Of a stretch of 45,424 bases of DNA, positions 10,669-19,395 are shown in pieces (the stretch's first letter is position 1; each line of letters starts with the position of its first letter). The notes beneath the pieces are model-generated. The model was given only the letters and a program-made list of their open reading frames with translations. It was not told where the DNA came from and did not search any database. The stretch is from Chitinophagales bacterium. Lineage in GTDB: Bacteria; Bacteroidota; Bacteroidia; Chitinophagales; JANQFB01. The position numbers and the translations under genes are program-made. The DNA is taken from the NCBI GenBank assembly GCA_028278085.1, contig JANQFB010000480.1, forward strand, positions 1 through 45,424, given 5' to 3'.

Positions 10669-12260
10669 TATCTTATTCCCAAGGGGTCAATTTGTTGATT
10701 TGTGGTTTTAGGTATTATTCCTAGTGGATCCTGGGTATTTGCAGCCTGATACCGTTTCTTATCGGTTTGAATCAGAAGATCCTGGATGAGTTGATAGAGC
10801 TTATTCCGATCCGCTGATAAGTCAAACCGTTTGATTTTTCCATCAGCGAACTTTACTTTGAGCATTTCATCCACCCAATCAACCGCATCTATTGTACTTG
10901 ATTCCGTAAGCAACTCCTTAATTTCCTGCCTGCTTGCTTCGATATCCCTGGATGCTATTACCTTATTGACATCCATGTCCAGCAAACCTCCTTCCTGGTA
11001 ATCGATGAGATCTTTGGGATTACCGTATTGCTGCCGATAATCCTGGTTTTCTTTAAGCTCCTTTATATCGATCCGTTTGAATCCCGGAACGGTATTATAC
11101 AGGTTCCAAAGCTCTTCGAATCCGCCGTTGTTTTGCGCTGACAGGTCGATTTCATAATCGCCATTATTCAGGGTTATCCTGGAATTGCTCTGATCATAGA
11201 TTACATCCTCGATCCTTTTACCATTAGGCAACCTCCCACCCAAAAGACTGCTATATTGTTGCTCAACATTTTTTTGTGTCCGCTCGATCACCTCCTGCCG
11301 GGCAAAAATATCTTCCTGGGTGTAACCGGAGCGCTGGCTTCGGGGTTTATCCCTGGCATATCCTTTTTTCCGGTCTTTGATCACATTGGCAAAACCATAG
11401 CCCTGCAGTTTTTCCTTGACGAGGTCATTGGCGTTCTTATCCGCATTTTCCGGAAGGGAGAGTTGCTCTTCGATATAGCGCTTAAAACGGCTGTCCTGCA
11501 AGGCCATCCGCACCGTTTCATCACTGGCTTTGATCATGGCCCGGCCTTCCTGGTCTGTTTTAATCGTTCCGTCCTCGTTCAGCTCAAACAGCTTTCCTTT
11601 TACCTGCTCGGTTTCAATAAAGGTTCCTCCCGGTCCCCATTTCAGTTGATTGGTTTGGCTAACGATCTCGGGCAGATCATCTACAAAATCCTGCAACCAG
11701 GCCCCTTCGTTAAAAGCTTCTTCCCAATTGGGTCGCTGGCCATAATCCTCGGTATAGATATTTTTACCCCCATCTTGCCCGTAGTAATGTTGCAGTATCA
11801 TACCGATGGCCTTTTCCTTATCCAGGTAAGGATCCTTAGCCATCCGGATCTGTATTATGGTTTCATCCACCCATTTCTGTTCGGCAACCGATTGCTCGGC
11901 CCCCCAAATAGCCCGTTGCTGCAAATCCTGCAAATGCTTCCACTCCGGCGTACCAACCTTGAATACCTCATCTTTACCCTGGGCTTGCTGGTCAATGATA
12001 TATTGCTGCATTTCATCCACCACACCCCTGACCGCCTCCATATCCCTTCGGGCAGGTGGCTTGACATCCCTGTTTACAATCGATTGCGTTAATTGGTCCT
12101 GCCTGGCTTTCTCCCGAGCCTGCAGCGCCACCAATTCATCATTCCCCTTGGCTTTTATATCCGTCAGCCGCTTTAGCGAACTTTGATCACCCTTCGGAAG
12201 AATAACAGCAGATCCCAGCCCCTGCTGATAATTGATTAATCCCGGATTAATTTCACTCAT
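10668..12260 (-). CDS. Phage virion-module protein of unknown function
   Basis: The protein has 530 residues, is rich in Q, D, E and K, and has no signal peptide or membrane segment. Long helical stretches are likely near the N-terminus (about 30-160), and a mixed region follows. I recognise no domain. Its stop overlaps the start of the giant gene by one base (TAATG), so the two are translationally coupled. This suggests they work together, as neighbouring internal or ejection proteins of podovirus-type particles do. The 3' neighbour is the giant polyvalent gene and the 5' neighbour is the internal-virion-like gene 12538-13143. It is a real gene by length, coupling and codon use; its role is inferred from place only. 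Confidence 0.7.
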   Translation of the reverse strand: MSEINPGLINYQQGLGSAVILPKGDQSSLKRLTDIKAKGNDELVALQAREKARQDQLTQSIVNRDVKPPARRDMEAVRGVVDEMQQYIIDQQAQGKDEVFKVGTPEWKHLQDLQQRAIWGAEQSVAEQKWVDETIIQIRMAKDPYLDKEKAIGMILQHYYGQDGGKNIYTEDYGQRPNWEEAFNEGAWLQDFVDDLPEIVSQTNQLKWGPGGTFIETEQVKGKLFELNEDGTIKTDQEGRAMIKASDETVRMALQDSRFKRYIEEQLSLPENADKNANDLVKEKLQGYGFANVIKDRKKGYARDKPRSQRSGYTQEDIFARQEVIERTQKNVEQQYSSLLGGRLPNGKRIEDVIYDQSNSRITLNNGDYEIDLSAQNNGGFEELWNLYNTVPGFKRIDIKELKENQDYRQQYGNPKDLIDYQEGGLLDMDVNKVIASRDIEASRQEIKELLTESSTIDAVDWVDEMLKVKFADGKIKRFDLSADRNKLYQLIQDLLIQTDKKRYQAANTQDPLGIIPKTTNQQIDPLGIR

Positions 12261-12291
12261 TTATTAATAATCACTCTTAAATATTTGTAAA

Positions 12292-12337
12292 CCATGAAGT
12301 GTTTGTTGAAGCGAAGCGAAAACAATCTACTTCATGG
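12292..12337. repeat. Intergenic hairpin repeat, type B (CCATGAAGT stem)
   Basis: This is a perfect 9-base inverted repeat, CCATGAAGT (12292-12300) and ACTTCATGG (12329-12337), around a 28-base loop containing GAAGCGAAGCGAA. The left arm and most of the loop recur at 19313-19349. The same stem, with a different loop, is used at 25222-25261. No T run follows on either strand, so it is not a classical terminator. Confidence 0.7.
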
Positions 12338-12385
12338 ATTTCACTCATTTGTTATTGAACTTTTTTTAATACTTGTAAAGGGCTT

Positions 12386-12425
12386 GCCCTATAGTGTGCG
12401 ACCGCAGGAAGCTCTACTATAGGGC
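12386..12425. repeat. Intergenic hairpin repeat, type A copy 1
   Basis: A perfect 10-base stem, GCCCTATAGT and ACTATAGGGC, encloses a 20-base loop with the core CGACCGCAGGAAGCTCT. The same loop length and core are seen at 18746-18779, 25624-25661 and, inverted, 25222-25261, with different but still paired stem bases. Confidence 0.75.
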
Positions 12426-12462
12426 CATCATTTCCAAATGCTTTGCCTACTGAATTCCATTT

Positions 12463-12515
12463 ACTGCCAACTGAATTCTGCCTACTACCTACTTGCCCAC
12501 TACTAACTACCAACT
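12463..12515. repeat. Short intergenic ACTGCCAACT-type repeat
   Basis: ACTGCCAACT at 12463-12472 is followed by degenerate relatives (CTGCCTACT, CTACCAACT and similar) up to about 12515. The same decamer occurs in the gaps at 26306-26329 and 27047-27077. Confidence 0.55.
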
Positions 12516-12537
12516 ATCTACTCAAAAACTATGAAAA

Positions 12538-13143
12538 TCAAATAACACCTAATGCAGCCAACTGCGCCAGCGAATTCATCTTATCCTCCTGCTGAGCGGC
12601 CACTTCATTCAGCGTTCCCGATGCTTCCCCCAAAGCGCCATAGATATTTTGATTGGCCGCAGCTTTCAAGGCTTCTTTTTTAGCAACTTCATTCATATAG
12701 GGGATCATCTGGTTGATATTAAAAGCCCGTTCCTGGTATTGTCCCAATGTCCCAAGCGATTGAGCATACTGCCCCTGGGCCTGTCTTTGCATATTGGCCG
12801 CTGCAATCGCAAGATCATTAAGCGAGCGCATTTGCCCACCGGCCAGATTATTAGCCCCGGCGATCAGCTCCTGGGCGCTGCCTGCCCCTTCCCTCAACCC
12901 GGATATCCCACTTGATACCGCCTGATTCAATTGATCTTCCATAATAGCCTGACCGGGCAGGGTAGATTGGTTGGCCAGTCCGCGGTATACATCCACCTGC
13001 TGATTGACTGCAGTCGGGATCGTATATACCGGCCGTACCGGATTCAGCGCTTTAGCTTCTTTGGACTGTTTGATACCAAGGATGCCTTTATAAACAGCCG
13101 GTGCAAAGGAAGCGATGTTGGCCAGGGTTTGGAGTTCTGTCAT
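12538..13143 (-). CDS. Small internal-virion-like phage protein
   Basis: The protein has 201 residues and is very rich in A, G, Q and N, with long stretches predicted helical and mildly amphipathic. There is no signal peptide; the N-terminal MTELQTLANIASFAPAVYKG is a hydrophobic helix. This composition, and its place just before a large polyvalent protein, resembles the small internal core or DNA-ejection proteins of podoviruses. I cannot name a family. The stop is followed by a 277-base gap that holds two hairpin repeats, so it may be in a different transcript segment from 10668-12260. Confidence 0.6.
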   Translation of the reverse strand: MTELQTLANIASFAPAVYKGILGIKQSKEAKALNPVRPVYTIPTAVNQQVDVYRGLANQSTLPGQAIMEDQLNQAVSSGISGLREGAGSAQELIAGANNLAGGQMRSLNDLAIAAANMQRQAQGQYAQSLGTLGQYQERAFNINQMIPYMNEVAKKEALKAAANQNIYGALGEASGTLNEVAAQQEDKMNSLAQLAALGVI

Positions 13144-13322
13144 AATAAGTTAATTAATTTCTATCTAAAAATAATAAAAAAATAATTAGAAATTAACTAT
13201 TCGATTATTGTTAACAGATAACGGCCTTAACCTTTGAGTTATATTTTGTTTGAGGAATACTATTTATATGATGAAAGCAAAAAACGGTACAATGGAGTCA
13301 GGACCCATCATATCTTGAAAGT

Positions 13323-15020
13323 TTACTTTGATATCACCAGCTTTTTAATATAATAGTCTGTTGCTGTATTGACGCTGATGAAATAAATCCCAGCACTCCA
13401 ATGTACAGTATTCCATTCCTTTTGGTGAGTACCTATTGACAAATTATCCAGCATACTGGCAGATACTTGCTGCCCGAAAGCATTATATATCTGGATTCCA
13501 ACCGGATCAGTTTCAGTATGAATCTGGAATTTTACTTTGACTGTTGAATGAGCTGGGTTAGGGCTTATATTAATAAAAAAGTCATCTGCAAATTCAGCAA
13601 CTATTGTTATAACTTCAGAGTAAATATTATGTCCATCCCAATCTACTTGTTTGAGCCGATAATAGTTTGCCCCATTTACCGGTGTATTATCTGTAAAGGT
13701 ATATTGGTGTTGTGAAGATGCATTGCTTACCCCTTTTACCTGACCAATTGACTCGAAAACAACACCATGGCTGCTGCGTTCTACAACAAAGTGATCATTT
13801 TCGATCTCGACTGAAGTAACCCATTGTAGCGTATTTACCCCGTTTTTATGATAACCTGTGAATTGTATCATCTCAATGGGCAAGGGAAAAGCATTACAGC
13901 TTAACATCATTGCTACCGGATCAGGACTCGTATTTCCCATAGCATCTCCTAATTGACCATACCCGCCAAACCCCCACGCCCAAACGGTGCCATTTTTTTT
14001 AATGGCAAAAGAGTGTTTAAGACCACCGGCAACATGCACAATGTTAGAAATACTAAGCATCTGGGTGGGGGCATTACTATCAGTAAATGTTCCATCACCC
14101 AATTGGCCTTTGTCATTCCGACCCCAGGTCCAGACAGTACCATCATTCCGTAATGCAATTGTATGTAACCCACCGCCTGCAATACCAATAACATTGGAAA
14201 GCACTGGTATGGGTATGGTGCGGTTGACATTGGTGGAATCTCCTAATTGTCCATATAGATTCCTGCCCCAAGTCCATAAGGTACCATCATTACTTAAAGC
14301 AATAGAGTGTTCAACTCCTGCTGCAATAGCAATGACATTGGATAGACCGACAACCTGCACCGGGTACATTTTGCTTGTGGTGGTATTATTACCCAATTGT
14401 CCAAAACCGTTATACCCCCATGCCCAAACTGTACTATCACTGCACAATGCCATGGAATGAAAACTTCCCGCTGCAATAGCAATGAATTTAGAGAGCCCAT
14501 AAACTGGTACTGGCGCAGTTTTATCTATTTGGGTACTATCACCTAGTTGCCCAAATTGATTAAACCCCCATGCCCAAACCGTACTATCACTTTGTAATGC
14601 CAAAGAGTGATAATATCCCCCACCTATGGAAATGATATCAGTTATTCCAAGCATTGGGGTTGGAAGATAGGCTGTTGTGTATGTACCCAGTCCTAATTGA
14701 CCATAATTGTTTAACCCCCAACTCCAAACCGTACTATCACTATCTAAAGCCAGGGAATGAAAACTTCCTGCAGCAACCATAATAATATTGTTCAATCCAA
14801 CTACTTGCTTAGGAAAACTCGTGTTGCCCGGAAATGCGGCGCCGATCCCAAGCTGTCCAAAAATATTTCTTCCACATGCTGCAACCGTCCCGTCATCGCA
14901 AAACACTAAGGAATGATCATAACCGCCATCGATAGCTTGGGAAAATGCAAATTCATCCAAAATTGTCAAACTTAAAACAGTAAAAAGGGAATAAATAAAT
15001 TGTTGAGGTAAGATGTTCAT
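13323..15020 (-). CDS. RCC1-repeat surface protein with T9SS type A sorting domain
   Basis: I chose the ATG at 15020 (MNILPQQF) because a hydrophobic export signal follows it directly; ATG at 15077 (MKKYVDIP) is possible, and the frame is open to 15200. After the signal come seven RCC1/BNR-type blade repeats, each with the pattern GxxHSxAL, DGTVWxWG and GQLG, which should close into a seven-bladed propeller. Then follows the WVTSVEIEND / NYYRLKQVDWDG beta-sandwich also present in the 2053 gene, and a T9SS type A domain (ISPNPAHSTVKV, GIYFISV, KKLVISK). It should be secreted by the type IX system. It sits between phage structural genes on the same strand, but its type is that of a host surface protein, so it looks like inserted cargo. 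Its ligand is unknown. Confidence 0.88.
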   Translation of the reverse strand: MNILPQQFIYSLFTVLSLTILDEFAFSQAIDGGYDHSLVFCDDGTVAACGRNIFGQLGIGAAFPGNTSFPKQVVGLNNIIMVAAGSFHSLALDSDSTVWSWGLNNYGQLGLGTYTTAYLPTPMLGITDIISIGGGYYHSLALQSDSTVWAWGFNQFGQLGDSTQIDKTAPVPVYGLSKFIAIAAGSFHSMALCSDSTVWAWGYNGFGQLGNNTTTSKMYPVQVVGLSNVIAIAAGVEHSIALSNDGTLWTWGRNLYGQLGDSTNVNRTIPIPVLSNVIGIAGGGLHTIALRNDGTVWTWGRNDKGQLGDGTFTDSNAPTQMLSISNIVHVAGGLKHSFAIKKNGTVWAWGFGGYGQLGDAMGNTSPDPVAMMLSCNAFPLPIEMIQFTGYHKNGVNTLQWVTSVEIENDHFVVERSSHGVVFESIGQVKGVSNASSQHQYTFTDNTPVNGANYYRLKQVDWDGHNIYSEVITIVAEFADDFFINISPNPAHSTVKVKFQIHTETDPVGIQIYNAFGQQVSASMLDNLSIGTHQKEWNTVHWSAGIYFISVNTATDYYIKKLVISK

Positions 15021-15305
15021 AGGGTAAATAAAGAACAGGGCTGTATTGTGTTTTGGGATATCAACATATTTTTTCATCTTAATAATGGATTTAATTATCA
15101 TATAATTATTAACAAAGACGATAAATATGCCATATTGGTTGCATTGATATAAGTAGTTAAACAGGCTGTTACAAACCAAACTCATAAAGGCTCGTAGCAC
15201 CCTATACCCTCTATAGTACTAATGGTGACTATTAAAGTCTTGGCTCAACTTCACGGTCATGGATACTTTGGAGGTCGGTTTAAATTCTACATCAACAATA
15301 TAATA

Positions 15306-15332
15306 CTAAACTAGCGCAAGTAATTAGTTTAG
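15306..15332. terminator. Possible stem-loop terminator between structural gene and RCC1 gene
   Basis: An 8-base inverted repeat, CTAAACTA (15306-15313) and TAGTTTAG (15325-15332), lies about 30 bases past the stop at 15361 on the minus strand. The sequence after it is AT-rich (TATTATATTG) but not a clean T run, so it may be a weak terminator or only a processing site. Confidence 0.35.
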
Positions 15333-15360
15333 CGATGGTTGTGTCAAACAAGATAATACA

Positions 15361-18300
15361 CTAGGTACTACTCAAATAAGAAGGTACAGACTCCACATTC
15401 ACAAAATACAACACCGCCTGATCCGTGTTATCATTTTCCAGCAATACACTCATTGCAGCGCTCCGCATCACATCCCCCTGTGTAACAGGATTAGCCACAT
15501 TCGGGGTATTTTCATCACACAGGATAGATGCGTAAAAAATGTCTTCCAGCTTTTCAAAGTCCGATGGCTGCAGGGATGATCGTTGGCCTTCCGGAGTTGT
15601 CAGTTCAATGGGCAGCCAAAGAACATTCGCCTCGATACTGATGGCTTTGTAAACTTTAACCAGGCTTGGATGTGGATTGAAGACAAGTTTTACCTGGGAG
15701 GTATATTGCTGCCCATAGAAATTATTGTGGGCCGGATTGATAGGATGGACATATAATTGCCCTTGAAGAAAGGTTACAAATCGCGTATTGAGCTTTTGCA
15801 TGTCCTCCGGGTGAAATGAAAAAAAAGAGGTCCAGGAATTAAGGTCAATATCATAGGCCAGGGTTTCAGCTTCATTTAGGATGACTTCTTCCGGTTCGGG
15901 TCCGGAATCATCCAGGTAGGCTATCTTACTAAAAGCTACCAGCACCTTACGATGAAACTCATCAAAAGTTGTCAATACATTGCCCCCATATTGCTTGATC
16001 CCTTCCCCTTTGCGGTGGAAATAAGTCTTCATAAAGTATTTGGAAACAGGATCCAACCCGCTTTTGGAATACTGCACAAATACCCCTTTATTGGTACAAA
16101 ACCAAAAGGCCAGGCTTTGATGAACCAACACACTTTCCGGGTTTTCCGTGCCAAACTGACCATCCAGCTCATTATCATAGCCGATCACCTGATCACTAAT
16201 GGCTACAGTTGTTTGACCGCTTGCATCCCTGTAAACCTTTTCATTGATGTACAGGCTAACCGCTTCCCGGGTATGCAAAGACAGCAGCACATTATCCACC
16301 CTAAACAGCTTTTGAATATCCCCGTAGTTTTTTTGAAAGTCCCGGGCGTCAATGGCGTCATAAGATGAATACCCATTCACATTGGTTCCGGCAAATCTTT
16401 TGTTGGAGAACCGGACGGTATGGCCTCTTTTGGCCTGGCCGATGTCAGGGCTGTAGACATTTACCCTTCCTAAATTATAGGAATTCTTCCGGGATCGATA
16501 CCGCTGGTCCGCTCGTGGGGAATCAATGATCAATTGAGGAACGCTGCCCCAATCCCGGCCAATGATCCGGTGGTTATCACCTTCGATAAATGTCCCTGTT
16601 GCCGGTATATTTATGGGGTCAGAAGGGTCCTGGTTCAGGAATTGACCTTTATGGTACCGGTCTGCCTGATGAGGATTGCCAATTTCATAAAATTCTCCGA
16701 TCTCATAATAAATAGCATGTTCAACCTCTTTACCAGGTGAGAAGAACTGTACCATAGCCCCCGGTTTAAGCTCAGGAAATCCGGGTTCATGCGTGATAAT
16801 AAACGTTTCACCAAATAATTTTTCAACCACTTCGGCAACTTTAATATCCGAAAACCAATTATCGTTTTCATCTCTCAGCAATCGCATTCGATCTCCCTGA
16901 TTAAAAGACCAGCCGTGGCCGGCATCCGGGTTGTTCTCATTAAAAGTAACCCATCCGTCGAACTGAATTCTGATATAACGGGCGCCGGATCCATGAGTGG
17001 TTACCGTAGTCCGATCAGCTTCCAGGTAAGTTACCAGGCTTACCTGCGAGGTTAGGTAATCCTTTTGAACACTGTCCTTCGTTCTTACCCACCCGTAATG
17101 CGTGGCCCACACCGGCGGCAGGTGCCTGATCTTCCAGTTGACCTCCACGGTTCCATGCCGTTTTCCAGGACTCCCCGGTTCAACGTAAGGAATGGTATTC
17201 AGATCCTCCGAGTAGCCGGGGATGGCCAGGTGCATGGTAGGGTCCGTGCAAACGGTAGCAGATCTGTTACCCCGGTCGAAATAAACCAATCCCCACCGGT
17301 AAAAACCCGGGCGCCTGAGAAACATCCCCCGGTCAGTCAGCCCCTGGAAAGGGACAGAGTTATTTACTTTTACGCTGAGCAATACATCCGTGGGTAGGGT
17401 ATCATAACCTTCCAGTTTCGCATCTAAAAAACAGTAATTGCTCATTAAAGCTAGGGTATTGGAAAGCAAAGGCAGGGCGTCAAAAGGTTTATCGGATTCT
17501 TTGGTGCCGACAGCCGTATATTCCTCATTATTCAAAAAGATCAATCGGCCACCGGTACCAAGAATTTCAGCCCGGTCGATGGTATCGATCTTTTTCCAAA
17601 TATTGTTCGCACCGTTGTTCGTAATGTTGTTATTCGTAGCGTCCCCGCTACGAATACCGCTACGAACAAAAAGATCCACCGCACGAATAATGCATAATTC
17701 AGCAACATCCAGCAATCGTTCGTCTGCATAGTCAACCTCCAGCACCTGGCTCTTAATCTGGCAAAAAGGGAATTCACCACCGGGAAGTTTGGATACGGGT
17801 CCAAGGGTGGATTTTTCATGATCATCATAAATATACCTGGCCCTGAACTCGAATAATCTTTTATCCGTATCATTTACTTGCTGGTAAGCCGGGTTGTTGG
17901 CAATGGATACTTTGGGCGGGTAATTAGGAGGATATTTTAGCAGGTCAATGAAGGAAGGTTTGATCGGACGCTGATACATATTCTCATAAACCGCATAGGC
18001 TTTAAAAGGAGCAGTGGCAGAAAAGGAAATATCAAAATATCCCGGTTGATTCATCAGCAACTCAACATAGGTGCCTTTGTTAGTGGCCTCGAATAACTGG
18101 GGTGAATTGCCCAGGGAGTTAATACCGTCTGTGATATTCTGGACCAATTCTTTGATCGTGGCAGGATCCGGACCAGGCACGGTAAATACAATACTATTCT
18201 CTAGGGTAAACCCTCCTTCATCCTTGATCACCAAAGTATAGGCCGTTAGTGGTGCCGGGTTGTACTGGAAATGAAGATGGGTTAAAAGGTTTTTATTGGG

Positions 18301-18729
18301 CCGTGCCTTATGTATGTTGATCTTTCTTTGAGGATTATATCCATCTGTCCAATAAAGTAAGTTATCCTCAAAGTCAATACTGCTGATCAATTGGTCCGGC
18401 TGAAAGTTGAGTACCGGGCTTCGCATCAGTTCAATAATCTTCATTTCCTGCAGGAAAAATTGAAGGATCAGGTGATCTTGTGCGCTGTTATACACAAAGT
18501 AAATGATGCTATCACTTGTTCGTTCCTCATAGCTACCGATGCATTTATTTTCTCCAGGAGGCAGATCAAAAGCCACCAATTGATTTCCAGGCACATTTTC
18601 AATGGCTCCCATGTTACTGCTTTCACTAGATCCCACATTACAGTTCAGCACAAACCTTGAATGGCCTGGCGGTAAATGCCTGTCCTCGGTGTCCGTATCC
18701 AGTCGTATATGATGCCGCTTTTCTATCAT
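15361..18729 (-). CDS. Large tail structural protein, crAss-like muzzle / propeller type
   Basis: The protein has 1122 residues. The N-terminus carries the sequence seen in large tail proteins of crAss-like and other podo/myoviruses: an early DTDTEDRHLPPG segment, SSNMGAIENVPGNQL, then IDFEDNLLYWTDGYNPQRKI at about 115-135. In those proteins this region is a beta-propeller-like fold, and the product forms the tail tip or muzzle through which DNA leaves. The length fits. There is no signal peptide. It follows the small beta-sandwich gene 18782-19300 after a 52-base gap with a hairpin repeat. It contains an extra in-frame palindrome (17615-17669) that encodes RSGIRSGDAT, which looks like an inserted element. 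Family assignment is by remembered motif and not by search. Confidence 0.65.
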   Translation of the reverse strand: MIEKRHHIRLDTDTEDRHLPPGHSRFVLNCNVGSSESSNMGAIENVPGNQLVAFDLPPGENKCIGSYEERTSDSIIYFVYNSAQDHLILQFFLQEMKIIELMRSPVLNFQPDQLISSIDFEDNLLYWTDGYNPQRKINIHKARPNKNLLTHLHFQYNPAPLTAYTLVIKDEGGFTLENSIVFTVPGPDPATIKELVQNITDGINSLGNSPQLFEATNKGTYVELLMNQPGYFDISFSATAPFKAYAVYENMYQRPIKPSFIDLLKYPPNYPPKVSIANNPAYQQVNDTDKRLFEFRARYIYDDHEKSTLGPVSKLPGGEFPFCQIKSQVLEVDYADERLLDVAELCIIRAVDLFVRSGIRSGDATNNNITNNGANNIWKKIDTIDRAEILGTGGRLIFLNNEEYTAVGTKESDKPFDALPLLSNTLALMSNYCFLDAKLEGYDTLPTDVLLSVKVNNSVPFQGLTDRGMFLRRPGFYRWGLVYFDRGNRSATVCTDPTMHLAIPGYSEDLNTIPYVEPGSPGKRHGTVEVNWKIRHLPPVWATHYGWVRTKDSVQKDYLTSQVSLVTYLEADRTTVTTHGSGARYIRIQFDGWVTFNENNPDAGHGWSFNQGDRMRLLRDENDNWFSDIKVAEVVEKLFGETFIITHEPGFPELKPGAMVQFFSPGKEVEHAIYYEIGEFYEIGNPHQADRYHKGQFLNQDPSDPINIPATGTFIEGDNHRIIGRDWGSVPQLIIDSPRADQRYRSRKNSYNLGRVNVYSPDIGQAKRGHTVRFSNKRFAGTNVNGYSSYDAIDARDFQKNYGDIQKLFRVDNVLLSLHTREAVSLYINEKVYRDASGQTTVAISDQVIGYDNELDGQFGTENPESVLVHQSLAFWFCTNKGVFVQYSKSGLDPVSKYFMKTYFHRKGEGIKQYGGNVLTTFDEFHRKVLVAFSKIAYLDDSGPEPEEVILNEAETLAYDIDLNSWTSFFSFHPEDMQKLNTRFVTFLQGQLYVHPINPAHNNFYGQQYTSQVKLVFNPHPSLVKVYKAISIEANVLWLPIELTTPEGQRSSLQPSDFEKLEDIFYASILCDENTPNVANPVTQGDVMRSAAMSVLLENDNTDQAVLYFVNVESVPSYLSST
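17615..17669. repeat. In-frame nested palindrome encoding RSGIRSGDAT
   Basis: The inner stem ATTCGTAGC / GCTACGAAT (17632-17640 and 17647-17655) has the loop GTCCCC. An outer stem TTGTTCGTA / TACGAACAA (17615-17623 and 17661-17669) encloses it. It sits inside the tail protein gene without breaking the frame. The core GTAGCGTCCCCGCTAC is identical to the one at 24423-24446 in another gene, in the same frame, giving RSGDAT both times. Confidence 0.8.
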
Positions 18730-18745
18730 CGATTACCCGTCTATA

Positions 18746-18779
18746 ATGAAGTATACGACCGCATGGAGTTCTACTTCAT
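18746..18779. repeat. Intergenic hairpin repeat, type A copy 2
   Basis: A stem ATGAAGT / ACTTCAT surrounds a 20-base loop with the core CGACCGCATGGAGTTCT. On the minus strand it begins two bases after the stop of 18782-19300. The loop length and core match the copies at 12386, 25624 and 25222. Confidence 0.75.
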
Positions 18780-18781
18780 GG

Positions 18782-19300
18782 TTAGTCATATATAATATTG
18801 GCAGGCTCCTGGGGGAACAAGTTAACAGCAGTATTCCCGTCCCTGGTATGAACCACCGGCACGATCCTATCCAGCGTCAACTCCCAATTAATCGGCAGGG
18901 ATACAGCTGTGAAGCTGTGCCGGTAGATCTGATAACCTGCGATGCTGACGATCATTAAATAGGCCTGATCCTCGGTAACAGACGTTGTAGCAATCCCCTG
19001 GGCACTGGTTAACACACTAAAGCTTTCTTGTCCATAATCAAAAAGCACCTCCACCCCTTGCAAGGGATCGCCGGTGATCGATTGTACCTTTAGCTGAAAA
19101 TTTGGCGATTCTCCAAGAACAAAAGCAATATCCTTTATGTTAATCGCCTTCCTGGGAGCAATAGCCACACCCACCGACAGCCCGCCTATTTTTACCTGAT
19201 GTACAACAGGAACTAATGTACCGATAGATATCCCGGTAATCCGGATCGTATCAACCGGATTTATTTTTGTCCCTATGGAAATTCCAGAAAGCGTAAGCAT
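18782..19300 (-). CDS. Small phage-module protein with a carboxypeptidase-regulatory/PEGA-like beta domain
   Basis: The protein has 172 residues and is almost entirely predicted beta strand. The N-terminal 70 residues repeat the pattern xISIGTxI / ISIGTLV / LSVGVAI, like short collagen-free fibre repeats. Residues about 78-150 (SITGDPLQGVEVLFDYGQES, AYLMIVSIAGYQIYRHSF) fit an Ig-like or carboxypeptidase-regulatory domain, often found in adhesion and fibre proteins. There is no signal peptide. It lies between the beta-helix gene and the large tail protein, so it is likely an accessory tail or fibre subunit. The domain call is moderate and the role inferred. Confidence 0.55.
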   Translation of the reverse strand: MLTLSGISIGTKINPVDTIRITGISIGTLVPVVHQVKIGGLSVGVAIAPRKAINIKDIAFVLGESPNFQLKVQSITGDPLQGVEVLFDYGQESFSVLTSAQGIATTSVTEDQAYLMIVSIAGYQIYRHSFTAVSLPINWELTLDRIVPVVHTRDGNTAVNLFPQEPANIIYD

Positions 19301-19311
19301 ATCTATTTATT

Positions 19312-19380
19312 TACCATGAAGTGTTTGATGAAGCAAAGCGAATTCAATCCTTTGTCCACCGTAGCTTTAGCGAAGGTGGA
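19312..19380. repeat. Mosaic intergenic repeat: type B left half joined to a TCCACC hairpin
   Basis: The left arm CCATGAAGT and most of the loop (GTTTGATGAAGCAAAGCGAA) match 12292-12320, but the right arm ACTTCATGG is absent. In its place stands TCCACC (19355-19360), a 14-base loop and GGTGGA (19375-19380), a separate hairpin. It lies about 15 bases past the stop of 19396-20607 on the minus strand. Confidence 0.6.
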
Positions 19381-19395
19381 TCAATCCTAAAATCA

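Noticed and set aside
11256-12092. Plus-strand frame of 278 codons in the left block
   Set aside because: It lies fully opposite the 530-residue gene, which is coupled to its neighbour. The hydrophobic translation is a mirror effect.
12292-12425. Hairpins taken as Rho-independent terminators
   Set aside because: The stems are good but no T run follows on either strand; kept as structured repeats instead.
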